A stretch of 64,000 bases of DNA from Galerina marginata (GCA_023014335.1 JAECYW010000009.1:1426001-1490000); one strand, 5' to 3'. Positions 45,981 to 57,980 are shown, counted from the stretch's first letter. Notes: generated by a model from the letters alone, not told the origin. Made by a program: numbers and translations.

Positions 45981-46848
45981 CTTTCTGCAATGCCCAGACG
46001 CGCTCAACAGAGACTGTAGCGTGTATTCGGGGCGAACAATAACAGGATTGACGGTTTATGTCGATGTCGGTGGGAGAAAAGAGGATGTCTTGTTGGTCAC
46101 GGTGTTGGATGGATTTTATCACCGTTGATGACAACTTCGCAGGGTACCCAATTTATCATGTATCCATTTTTGTCTCGAATGAAAGAACAAGGGCTGGATT
46201 TTTTTTCAAAAGAACTGCAATGCAGTGATAAGAAAATCTAATAATATTTGGAAGGAGACTTGTAGCAGGGTCCTTATTTATTGCAGCATTTGAGATAGGT
46301 CATGGCTCCGAGGGCGGTTGGATTTCAGCTCCTGCATCAAACTGAAAATCACTTCCACGTCGACGACTGCAAACGCGCTCAGAACTGCTTCAAATAAAAT
46401 ATAAACGACAAACTAGGAACCAGCTGAGCACTCAAATATTCAATGTTACGCAGATCTTCATACGACAGTATCAAGGACCTTACAATGAGCTTGTCAATCA
46501 ACGGATCCGAACTTGAATCCAGTGCAAACAAGGTTTTGAGAAAGGGCGATTCATCAGCAAAAAAGCGCGTGGCTTAGATCCGCTTGCCATGTTCACACGG
46601 CATAAGAATAATTACAGGCCGCTTACACGACTCTTGAATTGGAATAAAATAATTATAGTCACCGTATGAATGTCTAAAACAATTTAGTTGCCTTGTATGT
46701 GCGTAAAATACCTCTGAGTACATTACAACCCACCATATAAGGCGGTAAAAGGCTTCCTGGCACATTGTAACGCCTTGTGTTGGGCGCCTCTCAACGAAAA
46801 AGGAAATTGGCTTACTTATTGAGTAAATTTACAACCTGTCATCAAGCT
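45981..46848. other. Intergenic, no gene supported
   Basis: Upstream of CAF-1 p60. A/T-rich beyond 46150. Nothing recognised before the tRNA-like element. Confidence 0.4.
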
Positions 46849-46933
46849 CTCGTGGCGGAACGGTTAAGTACTTAGTGCTTGGCTTGCGCTTTATTGGGGC
46901 TCGGGGGTTCGACTCTTGGTCGAGGTAAAACAA
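46849..46933 (+). other. tRNA-like, Pol III promoter-bearing element (degenerate tRNA or SINE head)
   Basis: An A box (TGGCGGAACGG, 46853-46863) and a B box (GGTTCGACTCT, 46906-46916) match consensus with spacing of a long-variable-arm tRNA. The acceptor arms do not pair well (GCTCTCG against TCGAGGT), and the T-stem has two mismatches, so it is unlikely to be a working tRNA. Downstream are a GT repeat and T runs. Best explained as a tRNA pseudogene or tRNA-derived SINE. Confidence 0.65.
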
Positions 46934-46960
46934 TGTGAACTTCACTGAGTGGCGGATAAG

Positions 46961-46974
46961 GTGTGTGTGTGTGT
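46961..46974. repeat. (GT)7 microsatellite
   Basis: Seven GT units followed by an ATGTATAT stretch, 28 bp after the tRNA-like element. Such tails are common in SINEs but also occur by chance. Confidence 0.85.
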
Positions 46975-47471
46975 ATGTATATCATTTTTGAGTGTTCACA
47001 AATTTGGTCGGCCTGCACGGCTTATAATGGATTGTGACCACCGAAACCCTTATAATGGCCGGAAACCTTACCGGGTTTTTAATAATAGTGTCTCTAGTTA
47101 GGCCCATTGTAAGGCACCTGTAAGACTTGCTATCATTTTAACGACTTATGGAGATTATAATTAATTTTTGTGACTCATATTTCGTCATGTAAGCGGTACA
47201 CCTTTTCTCTGATGTTAGATCCATGGACGGGGCTCGGTACTTTATTGAAACTCGAGAAAGCCTATGAACAGGCAGTGCTTTTGGAGTGCCTTCAATTTTA
47301 TTGATGGAAATGGCCAAGAAATAGCCTTCAATGAAACGCGATGGGTAGGGGATGCAATTTGGCCGTGAACACCATCACGCCCTTTCCCGTCAGTGGGTCG
47401 GCCTCCTACCAACTACATCGTCGAAACTTTATATATGTCCTAAATCGCATCCTCCGTCAAAATAACCTCCT
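46975..47471. other. Upstream region of the 47.5 kb F-box gene
   Basis: No gene. Two copies of CTTATAATGG occur near 47021 and 47050, and a CCGG...CCGG short inverted motif near 47058-47075. Significance unknown. Confidence 0.4.
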
Positions 47472-48812
47472 ATGGATCAAGAGCCAGTAAGTTTAATCGT
47501 TCTATCCTCCCTGGAACTCACTCACCCCAGCATCAAGCTACACCTTCCGGACGAAAATCGATGTTGTCGTCATTCACTACCAATTGTCCCCCAAGAGTTA
47601 GTCGATGCAATAATCGACCATCTCCATCTGGATATTCAAACTCTAGCAGCTTGTGGATTAGTTTGCAAGTCTTGGGTCCCAAGCAGCCGATACCATCTCT
47701 TTCACGTCTGGGAGGTCAATCTGTGGAGTCGAGATAACCTATTCTCTGACTTCACCTCACTTCTAGAGCACCCTCTGTGCTCTTTCAAGTCCTCCATCAA
47801 AGAGATCATCTTCAAGAGGTATTACAGATCTTCGCCATGGGCATCTTGGGTTATATCGGAAGTTTCACCTTGGTTGTTGCACTTGCCCATATCCTCCTTG
47901 TCGTTTGCTTTTTTGGACACGGGGTTGTCTCCCAACCCCTGGAAGGCTTTCAGCATGCTGCATCCATTCACAACACGAATTACAACCCTCCGGCTATACA
48001 GAGTGGGATTCTATTCCCTGTATGACATTTTGCACACCATCTCTTCATTTGAGAATCTCGTCACTTTCGAATGGTCGTCGAATTATACATTGTCAACCCA
48101 GGAGCATCAAAGGGAATTGACTGAGTTCCCAAAACCTCCTGCTTCGCTCCGCGTCGTCGACTTTCAAGGATGGCTCCAAGGATTCAGTCACCTATTTTTG
48201 TGGCGATGGTTTCTCGAAAACAAAATCAGCAGTTTACAAAGCATTAGATTGGGTCATATCCATAAAGAGTATGTTCCATATGTGGCCGAGCTTTTGCGGT
48301 CTCTTGGCCCAACGCTGGAATATCTACAGATTGACCTACAAAACAAGATAGACATATGTGGGTCTCAGTTCCTCACCATGTAGAGTGCACGTAACTTTAA
48401 CGGTGAATTTTCAGTATATTTTTGCAATGAGATCGACCTTCGCCACAACACAAAACTCTGCACGCTCAACATATATTGCTTATGGGCATTTCGCGAATCA
48501 CCATTTGGGTTGGCTGCACACTTTTTCGAATTCATTCCAGATTTTCTTGCTCGACTTCCGAGCAAATGCTTGGAGAGGATCAACTTCGATATCCGGGATT
48601 CCAGTTCAGACAGGATTTGGATAAACGAACGCGCATTACGAGATATCGATCAGGCATTGCAGAGTCCTAGATTTGCATCCTTGCAAGGAGTTGCTTTTGA
48701 TACCAGAGAGCCGCTCACGGTATCCTACCTAAAGAGACATTTTCAACAATGTAACCAGCGAGGCATTTTGATATTTCGGTCAAGCCACAATGGTCCTTTT
48801 TGTAAAATTTAG
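47472..48812 (+). CDS. F-box protein D
   Basis: Two exons, 47472-48357 and 48415-48812, joined in phase by a 57-nt intron, give 427 residues. The F-box-like motif is near residues 35-75: PIVPQELVDAIIDHLHLD then IQTLAACGLVCKSWVPSSRY HLFHVW. A long leucine-rich region follows (LHTISSFENLVTFEWSSNY, LRVVDFQGWLQGFSHLFLW, LERINFDIRDSSSDRIW). This PQELVDAIIDHLH-type domain with a conserved CKSW is frequent in agaric genomes. Probable SCF adaptor; target unknown. Not closely similar to the other F-box genes in this window. Confidence 0.85.
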
Positions 48813-48975
48813 TAATCTTAACCTTGTCATGGTGCAAACACAATATAGAGTTGGTTTCCCCTCCCTTCGAAGTGGGGAAATGCTAGTAGGACGGACAAGC
48901 ATAGAAATGGCCTGTTGATTTTACGATCAACCAGCGCCAAAGTTCAATAAACGAGATATAAACACACTTGATGAA

Positions 48976-49727
48976 CTAGTCCACCGGTTCAGAAAAGTCA
49001 GAAGGCGGTGCCCATGAGTAAGCCAGGGCTTTGAGATCCTCAGATACCTCGAGATTCGTCGGCAGCTGGAGGTTCAGATCATTGAATATTCTGAAGATAG
49101 CCACTGGGGAGACCCCGCTGGTAATGAGGTATTCTGGATCTACGCCCCATCCCAGAAGGTCGAGAACAAGAGACTTTGCTTGGTCAAGGTCCTCTGGAGA
49201 AACTAAGCAGTCAAGAGTTAGCGCTGAGCGTCACGATCGTGCAAAGACCAGGTTGAAGTCGAAAAGTGCGCCTTACATGGAAAGGACAGGTCAGGAGTCG
49301 CCTCGGCTGGGGGTTTTATGACAGGATCTGGTGTTAAGTCCGACCTAGGTGAGGACGATATGGAGGTAGTGTCGTCAGTTACCGGGGGCGATGTAGCATG
49401 AGATATTTGTGGTGAATGGGCAGACGAATTCATCAGTTTTAGAGACGATAAAGCTGTTGATACTGCAGGATTATCCTTCACGAAGGACTCTACAGAGGCA
49501 TTGTTGGGTAGATGCTTCGTCCTATTGATGGAATTCGGAGGTTCGGAAGAAGTATTGTCAGTATTAACAGCTGCAGATGTCTTTTCTGACGTCTCTGGTT
49601 CGCCAGAAGCAATGGGCGGTCTGTGGAATTTTGTCTTGCGAAGGAATTTGGATGAGAGTTCGCCCCGAGGAGTTCCCAAGTCATCAACCATAGGTTGGGC
49701 TGTTTTAACCTCCTCGTGAGATGCCAT
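48976..49727 (-). CDS. Basidiomycete-specific hypothetical protein
   Basis: Two exons, 49727-49277 and 49202-48976, give 225 residues. The first two thirds are low-complexity (Ser, Thr, Pro, Asn-rich; MASHEEVKTAQPMVDDLGTP). The C terminus is an ordered, leucine-rich helical block: SPEDLDQAKSLVLDLLGWGV then DPEYLITSGVSPVAIFRIFN and DLNLQLPTNL. That helical block looks like a small conserved module. I recognise no named domain. Divergent from the gene at 50079. Confidence 0.72.
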
Positions 49728-50078
49728 TGACGGTTTTGACTTGGAATTTGGTTTGGGTTATGCTCTGTAAATTTGATGAGAGCGAAATGCGAATTAGGAC
49801 CAGATGCGAAGGAATCAAGAAGTCGAAGTTGTAATTGAAGGACTCCCAAAACAGTTGCATTGCCAATTCGCGAGAAATCAACACGTGACGAGTAAATCTC
49901 CGCGGATTTCCTCTTTACAACGTCCTGAGCACTTTATTCCTTTATTCTCAGTAGCCTCAGCATTGGTCCTTTACATTACCTTGAACGCTGCTTTTAAATC
50001 GAGCCTTTGGTCTATGTTGTAGTTCACGGACTTTAGGCGCCGGCGTTGTCATTGCCGGAAAAAAACACCTAGGTCAAC
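49728..50078. promoter_or_regulatory. Divergent promoter region
   Basis: 351 bp between two opposing start codons (49727 and 50079). No clear core element seen. Confidence 0.45.
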
Positions 50079-50918
50079 ATGTTGATGGCATCTAACACCG
50101 AGCACATACTATCGAGCGCTTATGACCTATGCGGTAATAGTTTTAATTGTCAGTCATATAAACCGTCACCTGTATTCATTTTATTCTTCTCCCAGAAATA
50201 GGCCCATCGACAAAAGTGACTGAACGAGAGAAGAAACTTGAAGCGGATCCGTTGGCCATCGTTCTCAGCCCCTATGCTGTTGAATGTTACATGTGCAAAA
50301 AGGAAGTAAAACTCTCGACAAGGTCTCCGTTCGATAACATCAACTGGGAAGATCACCGAGCTCAGTGTCTCGCAAAATTGGGCAAGACAACAACGAAGGA
50401 CAGTTCATCGGTAAGCATAACTTGCTCAGCCTTCCATGAGAGTCTTGACTGTTCTTATCGCGGCAAAGGAGACAGTATTATACGAACTCGAGAGTTCGAA
50501 TAAGGAACTCACAGATCATCACATTTCAATGGAGGCAATGCTTCACGAGCTGTCCTTCAGAGATTTAGAGATAAACCATCTTCAAACAGTACACAGCCCG
50601 GATGGGATGGAAGACCATGAGGATGAAGACATGTATTTCGCTCCCTCCCCGAGTCCCTCATCAGTATCAAGAGACATAATTCGAATTCGATTAAACAGCC
50701 CCACGCCGGTTACTCACCAACCCAACCCAACACCCCAACAGGACGGTATTTTCCAGGACTACCTTCGGCGGTGTCACCCCCAAGTGTCTCGACAAGCCAC
50801 GAGACCATTGGATAATTGGCGATCTTGGAGTTGGTCTCAGCTCAGTCAACCTCATTTTCCTCTTCCAGTTTACGATGTCTATGACCATGATTCAGATGAT
50901 TTTCATGAGGTTCCGTAG
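50079..50918 (+). CDS. Small zinc-finger-like hypothetical protein
   Basis: Three exons, 50079-50133, 50196-50410 and 50469-50918, give 239 residues in phase. Residues about 50-80 hold ECYMCKKEVKLS...WEDHRAQC, a C-x2-C...H-x3-C zinc-ligand pattern. A coiled-coil-like helix follows (ETVLYELESSNKELTDHHIS). The remainder is an acidic, Pro/Ser-rich tail (MEDHEDEDMYFAPSPSPSSV) ending DDFHEVP. No named family recognised. The zinc pattern plus acidic tail suggests a nuclear role, but this is inference. Confidence 0.68.
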
Positions 50919-51431
50919 TAATGACCACTAGCCGCCATTTTCACATTAAGTTCTGAAATCAATGGTCGGATCGTTTGAGGATCGAGGTATCAGAAAAGTA
51001 ACTGATTTTAGAACCGGCTGGAAAGTTCAGCCATATTTCCATTCAATTCATAAGCGCGCCATTACATCCTGAACAGCCCACCGTCAACCTCGATCAAGTT
51101 ATCAAAACTAAAGATCCGCAATTCCGAGCAGGTCGCTTTGTCCATTGCGGTCATGACAGAAATCTGTGCACTGCATCCCTTAATATCCTCTGGAAATCCT
51201 GGGTATGCGAGACACAACTATATATAAATTTACCCAGAAGTCATCGTAGCCCAGGACTTAATGACTTCGAAACTTAAACAGGAAATTTATGCCTCATTTA
51301 GGCCTTTCCGATCACATCTGGGTTGTAAGGGTCCTGACTCCTCCGCGTACAAGCCCGTCTACCTTACAAACACTTTAGGAGGGAGTATTTTTCCTGAAGG
51401 ACAATTCTTAGATGTACTATTTATATCTTGT
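50919..51431. other. Convergent intergenic
   Basis: 3' flanks of the zinc-finger-like gene and the MFS transporter. No gene seen. Confidence 0.4.
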
Positions 51432-53407
51432 CTATCTAGTTGCTGTTATAGCCATTGGGTCTTTTTGCGTCTGGAAAGAAGAAGCCGAGATACCAAGAAA
51501 CAGGTTCCACCACAGAAAACGGATAATCCCGAGTAAAGAGTAGGCCGCCACCAGATGAAGGATGTTGAGAGTAAGGCTCCAGCGATAGGCGTTCCTATCA
51601 TTTTTCAATGTCTACAATAAGCAATAAATTTAAATAACTGTAATTAGCACATACCGACGAGACCTCCTAGCCCTGACAATCCATGAGTCCAGACCAAATG
51701 TAGTTATTCATCGAAAACTGACCTGTAAACGTGAAGCATACTCCAAGGCGAGCACCGATTTCCGAATCACTATCTGCGGTTGAGCCAATCATAGGGGCAA
51801 GGAGACTGACATCTAAATCACTGTCACGAGTGTGCTAATATAATATAAGATATCATTCTGCTCACATCCTCCAGAGAAGAAGCCATATAAGATTGCAAAA
51901 ATTATAGTACCTGGCACATCTTTGATAGCCAGAGTGCAGAAGACGAGTATAGAGGCCGAGTAGACGCAGGCAGTAAGAACGTTGAAAGGGCCAAGCCTAT
52001 GCACCAGCATATTTGGGATAACGCGTCCAAGCACACTGGCTCCGTTTAATATGGCGATCTAAAAACGTGTGAGCGGGTGGTTTCACAGGAAATGACCGAC
52101 TCTACCGTGTAAAATGCTAAATGTGGCTCTATACCATTCTTGATGGAGTTTAATTGGAGGAAAAATATTGGGTAATACAAGCCAGAGAGGGTTAATATCG
52201 TCCTAAAGGTATAACATAAGTAAGATATAATAACTCAGTCAAAGAAGAACTTACCCAAGAGTCATGACTACATAAGGTACATCTTGGAGGAACTGACGAA
52301 AACTCCGAAAGGTGCTACTAGCCTTCGTCCTGTTCGGCGGATATTTTGGTTTCATCAATATCAGGCATATGACAAGAAGGCCACCCGTAAACCCGGCGCT
52401 GGCTCTGACGCCGGAGTGGAACCCAAGGGATCCATGAAACCAGGTATTAAGCAAGATAGGATGGATAGCTCCGCCGAATGCAGAGCCCTGGTCTAGTATA
52501 TGAGTAGGAGTTGGGTCGAAATGTTGGTACAAAAATCACCGAAGTTGCCAACCCAATGGCCAGCGCGCGTCGTTTCTGAAAGTAATGCGAAACGACGCCA
52601 AGGGCCGGAATGTACATCATTCCTATTGCAATGCCCATTCCTATGCCTTGAGCCAAAAAAAGCTTTAAGACTGGTTGAATGAATTCGAATGGAAGACTGC
52701 GAAGGAATAATAATACCTGATAGTAATGTTCAGGCTGAGATATCGAAATCATAAAGAGACAAAATAAAAAAAGGGCGGCGCCGCCAATCATCAGGTGGTA
52801 GCTGAATGGAGGAGGGATGGATCAAAAGTACACATCAACCGAATCGAGAAGAAAAAAACTCTTACAAGTAACCCGCATCAAAGGCCCTTCCCGAGAACAG
52901 TCCGACAGAGAGCGTAAGCCAAAGTTGGACGCTCCCAATCCAGCTGATGTGGCGTTTGAGATCAGGTAGAGTTGAAAGTTGGACAGTCGTTACCTTATCT
53001 GGGAAGACGTCTTCGTCTGGACTAAGTACTCGCGGACGTAAAAATCTATCCAAGTAGGGTGAGGTAATGACATCATGACCATTTAAGGCCTACTAACCGT
53101 TGTAAACCCCATAAGCATTCGTGTATCTAAACATCGTAAGAAAAGAATTGGTGCCAATAAAAAACTCAACAAAACTCAATCGTACCCAAATGAACAAAAC
53201 TGGGCAAGGAATCTGAGAATAATGGAAATTCAATGATGTGACATCGACTCCGAACATGACTTACACTCCGACCACCATCAACCAGGCTCGCCAACCGCCT
53301 TCGACAAACGTAATATCGTCAGGAAATTTTTCGTGTCCGTTGGACGTATCTGTGACATCCGATCCACCCTGTTTCTCAAGTTCTGCTTCCTTCTCGTACG
53401 GTGGCAT
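51432..53407 (-). CDS. MFS transporter, monocarboxylate (MCT/SLC16-like) family
   Basis: The start at 53407 gives a hydrophilic head (MPPYEKEAELEKQGGSDVTD) then DDITFVEGGWRAWLMVVG, the fungal MCT opening. Short exons follow through YGVYN, HISWIGSVQLWLTLSVGLFS and MIGGAALFLFCLFMISIS. Then QGIGMGIAIGMMYIPALGVV with SHYFQKRRALAIGLATS, the MFS loop after helix 4. Next HPILLNTWFHGSLGFHSGVR, NGIEPHLAFYT, GRVIPNMLVHRLGPFNVLTA and FAILYGFFSGG. The final exon ends DPMAITATR at 51432. Twelve helices are expected, with about ten exons. Members import or export monocarboxylates or riboflavin across the plasma membrane; substrate unknown. Confidence 0.88.
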
Positions 53408-54036
53408 ATCCTGTCGATCAAATTTGTCAACCTTGGAGTCTGTTTGGAAGGTCCTTGATTATTTTACCCTATTCGGTGGTCGGATATTTCGACAGCGGAA
53501 GAAATATAAAACAGAGAACCACAAAACAAGCGAAGGGAACTCCACCTGCTGGGAGATGGAGGAGAAAAGAAAGCGAATCGTCGCTTTTAAGGACCGGCAT
53601 CGGCTAAGGAGACTGCGGCAACTTACCGCCGGTTAATTTTACATGTGACCAATCTCACGAGGATTACCGTATTTCCGAAGGCTTCCGAAGGTCATTTGAG
53701 ACGAGGCACATCAACGAGGAGGCAGTTACACCTACTCAAAGATGAGCCGAGACAGAAAGAGTGAGAATCCAAGAGCGCGAAATGACGTGCGTTTACGACG
53801 CAAGGGAGATGAGATCACTCGGAAAAGGTCAGGAACCAGGAGTCACGATGAAAGGTTTGGGTCATGCGGCTGATTTTAGGTGCAATATGATGTTGCATTG
53901 AGGGGTTCTATTCTTAAAATTACATCCTATCTGAGAGTGGTTAACGGATAGGTAATAAAAGCATGGTAAAATCACAGCTTACAGAATCGTACATTAAAGG
54001 CAGACGAAAATACAACAAACTCGACGATCCCGCGTC
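53408..54036. other. Intergenic
   Basis: Upstream of the MFS gene and downstream of RPB9. No gene seen. Confidence 0.4.
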
Positions 54037-54643
54037 CTATCCATCTTCTGGTCTGCTGTCCGACGGTAGTGTAGGGTCCGTGAAGTTGTGATTACATTTT
54101 GTGCACACGAAGAATAGAATCATTCTTGTTTCTTTTCGTTTTGACTGGTCCTGATAGAAAACGGCACTGGAGGCGACCGCATTAGCGTAGATAGAACGTA
54201 TTGAAGGCAAACTTACTCATCATGACCGCAACTCGGACATGGTATGTTGGAATGAGCCTAAATTGAGATGAATGAGTTTCTTGAACGTCCTGGTGGTTAG
54301 GGCATGGCGAACCAAAGTAGCATCGGCACCCAGGTCTGCTGTAACACCCACTTGTTCTCTGCGACGATGTGAGCAAGGACAACGCCTGAAATTGTTCGGC
54401 AGTACGCACTTCGTCACCGTCAACAAATCATTCCTATACACGCATTTGTTGTCCACCATGTCGTCGTACTGACATATCCGACACCCGTACACCATAATCC
54501 GACGCTGCGGGTCTGCCTTCGGATAAAGCAGGTTGTTGCATTCTTGGCAAAAGTGAAGAGAGGCCTGTCGTTAGAATAAGATAATTGGGACATTAGCCTG
54601 TTTAATATCAGTTGAATAGATGCTGTATTTTGGCACATACCAT
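54037..54643 (-). CDS. RPB9: RNA polymerase II subunit RPB9
   Basis: The protein begins M-ASLHFCQECNNLLYPKADPQ and continues RRIMVYGCRICQYDDM, the first zinc ribbon. Then NDLLTVTKEQVGVTADLGAD and the second ribbon CPSCGHDDAVFYQDQSKRKE...CTKCNHNFTDPTLPSDSRPE DG. The start codon is alone in a 3-nt coding exon (54641-54643), followed by a 76-nt intron (54565-54640). Further introns interrupt KEQ, LAH and GHDD. The two Cys4 ribbons are complete. RPB9 sits at the Pol II jaw and controls start-site choice, elongation and fidelity. The gene has five coding exons in about 600 bp. Confidence 0.92.
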
Positions 54644-55437
54644 GATTCGATGATGGACGCGTTAGTCAAGGCGTGCAGAAAAGATCAATACTGACTGCAA
54701 GGTTGAAATCTCGATTTAGAACCCCGACAGTCTCGGTTCGCAACATCTGACAGCATTGCTTAGTCAGACGCTGACTAGGCTGCAAATGACAACTTTGTCG
54801 TTGACCATGACAAACGTGCATGTACGTCTATATCTATGAAGTGCCGATGCTAGTGAGTAGCCGTTATTTCGAGACAATGTGCATACGGTGCTGATGCTTT
54901 GCTCTCTTCCATATCTCTGACATGTTTCTAGACAACTGTTTTATCGATCATCAGATTCGAACCTTGGTGGGTCATCTTCTCCTTGGCGTCCAAACCTTTA
55001 TGCCATTTCGCAGGCCTTAAGTGACATGCGCTGTACGGTCTACGCCTCATTCTTGGGTTAATTATTTGGATGAATATTCTCGGGAGCCTTGAGCATTGCC
55101 ACATACACTCCGGGTATGTGTGGAGTAACTTGTGATGCTTTTTCAATGGGATGCTGAGACTACACGCGCAGTCTTGACCGAAGAGTTCGTGCTCGTGGAG
55201 TACTTCGTCGCATTGACCCCAATCGTCATAGGCACCCTTATAATTCCCGGAATTTTGCTCATCTGTTGTGAGGTTTGCTCCGTGGACAGCTCGGATGCAG
55301 CAGGCACTGGCATTGGTTGGCTGTGCCAAGTTTACCATGTCCGCCCTTCTCCTGTCAAGAAGCTACCGAACACCATTCGTTGTAGGATGATCTGGAATCA
55401 AGCCTCGATCCAGCCTCGGTCGTCACTATCTTTGTAC
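54644..55437. other. Intergenic
   Basis: Upstream of RPB9. A minus-strand frame with ATG at 55338 (136 codons) shows no domain and no splice support; I do not call it. Confidence 0.35.
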
Positions 55438-56378
55438 TCACCTTTGTCGATTGGACGACGGATTGTCAGACGCTGAAGGCTTCCGGCGAGCTACAACCCG
55501 TCTTTCTACCCTGGAAAACCGCTGCGTAGTCTCAGCTATGCCTTTGATCAATTGTCTCTCCAATTTACGCCTCCAGATTTCAGAAATGGGCTTTACGCGG
55601 TGATTTGATGGTTTCGGACACCACAATCGTCCTATCTCTCCGGGTTCGAGGTCATCATCGTGACCCACCTGTTCTTCTTTGACTCTGGAATACGATCTGT
55701 CGACCCTTTGACGTGCTCTTTTCGTTTGCCAACATGTCTGGGGAAATCCTGACCACCTGGTTTCTCACTTGATATGGCCTGAAATGGCGTCACCGTTCTT
55801 CCTTTCTTGTTTATCTGACATTACTGGGCTATAGGACGGTGATTGGGTGACAAAAGAAATGAATCAGACAGCTCTCTACCTGCCCTATCTCAAATTCGAG
55901 TAAGGACTTGTATTTAGAGAGATTGAACTGAAGCTGCTTACGAGATTGTCATGCTTGTAGCCTCTGTGGTACACTGGTGCTAGTAAGTCTGACGTCGTTC
56001 GACGATCGTCGAGGAAGGAAAGCAATCTTCTAGCGACTTGGAATTTAGGTACTGCGTTTATCTCCGTTCTTTTTCTGTTTCTTATCGCGTGAGTCGACAA
56101 TCTCCCTTTCCGTGCGTGCCTGTTGTATTTGTCTTCTTTCTTGCTCATATTTATGACATGCAGTTCCACCGCGTGCCTTCATATTTGATTTCTCACTCCA
56201 CAGTGTGATGACTTGAACGTCTTCGGAGTACCCAGCTGGAACAGAGATGTTTTGTTTTTTCTTTACTAGACTCCCTATTCCATTGAACTTTACGAACTAT
56301 TTGCACAGTGTCAATACGCGTCAAGGCTGCCCGCAACGTCGAACTAAGAGACGGACAATACTCAGCTTCCGGAGACAT
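55438..56378 (-). CDS. Possible orphan gene, charged/basic protein (low confidence)
   Basis: Three coding-looking stretches lie in order on the minus strand: MSPEAEYCPSLSSTLRAALT (ATG 56378), then GYSEDVQVITLWSEKSNMKA with KYEQERRQIQQARTEREIVD and a Lys-rich end (56046-56237), then GHDDDLEPGEIGRLWCPKPS with ERRVVARRKPSASDNPSSN (55438-55674). The first two can join in phase, but only through a 31-nt intron, which is very short. The third needs an unplaced junction. No domain recognised. It could be a real lineage-specific gene or chance open frames. Confidence 0.28.
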
Positions 56379-57220
56379 CGAAGGTTAGGCCGTCTTCCAG
56401 CCCAGACACTTGTCAAATATGTTACACGCTGGTCTGCCTTGGTTCTGTCTGGTCTTGGCCCGTTCATCCGAATAAGATCTTAAGTTTTAGTCAGACACTG
56501 ATCAGGTCCGCCAATAATCAATCCGTCGATCGTGCCCCATCCATAATACTCCACAACGACATGGACAATGCCTGGCAGCCTGAGAGACGTTCTTTTTATA
56601 ATCGAAGTCGAGGCCAGCATGTCTGTACACCGAGGTTGATGCGGAATCCGGATTGCTGACGAAGATTTCAATATGTTTTGAGCGTCTCTCAAAATTTCTT
56701 TGTCTTTCCTTCAGGGAGGAATCCGGAGTCGGTTGTCATTTTGTAAGGGCCAGTGAGGGCCGTAGAAGCAGTTGTTTGTTGTTTCAAGAAATTTGCATGT
56801 TCGTTGACTGCCATAAGAGGTTAGGGCTATTTTCGGAGGCGTCAAATCAACATGTCGCCGCTGCCGATTGGGTGTGGTACCGACTATGTACAAACTGTCT
56901 AATTAATGCCATATGCAGGGTCTCCTCCGACCCTTCACTGCAAAAGCCGAGCCGCGTCAGTCCTGTCGTCAGTCTTCATCCAAGAAAGTCATTTGTCGGG
57001 CTACTCACTGGACTGGAAGGCTTTCAATGCAATTCTGAAGCTAGATTGCGGTACTTTTTGCTTAGTTCGGTTGGGGATTATGTACCCACCGGAAACTTGA
57101 ACTGGCAGGCGCCCCAATCTCAAAAAGAGATCAGGGATACGTAAGGAGAAGCATCACCCCTAGTGGACGGGCTTCCAAATCTGGATCAGCCCATACTCTC
57201 GGCAACTCAGGGGATTTTGC
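56379..57220. other. Intergenic upstream of the hydrophobin
   Basis: A 163-codon plus-strand frame at 56653-57144 has no domain or signal and is not called. Probably hydrophobin promoter DNA. Confidence 0.35.
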
Positions 57221-57228
57221 TATAAAAT
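57221..57228 (+). promoter_or_regulatory. TATA box of the hydrophobin gene
   Basis: TATAAAAT, 113 bp upstream of the ATG at 57341, followed by a pyrimidine-rich leader. This is a typical strong-promoter arrangement for highly expressed secreted fungal proteins. Confidence 0.7.
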
Positions 57229-57340
57229 AAACACATCTCCGTGTTTCCATCACCAGCGTCTTTCCTGCTTCACCGCTGCCGCTAATCCCCCCTGCAAACT
57301 ACTCGTCGCCACCGTCGCTCTAAATATCTCTTATTTCGCC

Positions 57341-57980
57341 ATGAAATTCACCACCGTCGTCGCCGTCCTTGCTGCCGCCGTTGCTTCTGTCGAATCTAGG
57401 CCCTCGGAGACCAATGCCGACCGTCTTGCTCGTGGTCTTCCACCTCTTCCTCCCACACGTCGAGCTACTCCGGTAGCAGGTCAGTTTTATGGGCTCGGGT
57501 GTTTCTACTTCCTGCTCATGGCCTCTTAACAGGCGCTCGAAGGAGCTCTCCTTCCGGTATCTCCAACTCTTGCAACACCGGTCCTGTCCAATGCTGTACG
57601 TGATATTCTTCCAAGTCGGCCTGGCCTTCCTAAACCAAGAGAATAGGCAACTCCGTCACAACTGCCAACAACAGCGTTGCAAGCCTCATTATAAGCCTTC
57701 TTGGAATTATTGTACCAGCAGACACCGCCGTTGGAGTGACCTGTTCTCCTCTCTCTGTCATTGGACTCGGTGGAAACAGCTGGTAAATAAACCTCTGGTT
57801 CGACCGTTGAAGATTTCTGACCGATAATTCCTTCATTTGCAGCTCGCAGCAACCTGTCTGCTGCGAGAACAATAGCTTCAACGGTCTCATCGCAATTGGA
57901 TGCTCCCCTAGTAAGAACGCTTACTTTATTTAATTAACCTCCCATTGACCATCCTTTCCGTAGTCAACATCAACCTTTGA
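57341..57980 (+). CDS. Class I hydrophobin
   Basis: Five exons (57341-57479, 57533-57595, 57647-57782, 57843-57910, 57964-57980) give 140 residues in phase. MKFTTVVAVLAAAVASVESR is a signal peptide. The eight cysteines appear in order only after splicing: CNTGPVQCC, then VGVTCSPLSVIGLGGNSC, SQQPVCCENNSFNG and AIGCSPININL. The C-x6-CC...C...C-x6-CC...C pattern with long loops fits class I. Secreted, self-assembling amphipathic protein that coats aerial hyphae and fruiting bodies. The last coding exon is only 17 nt. Confidence 0.95.

Noticed and set aside
46849..46933. Functional tRNA gene
   Set aside because: A and B boxes are present, but acceptor and T stems have several mismatches, unlike the perfect tRNA-Ser at 10396.
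53238..53636. A 132-codon plus-strand frame near the MFS start
   Set aside because: Antisense to the MFS N-terminal exon, which has the conserved opening FVEGGWRAWL.
56653..57144. A 163-codon plus-strand frame upstream of the hydrophobin
   Set aside because: No domain, signal peptide, splice partner or conserved block; it lies in likely promoter DNA.
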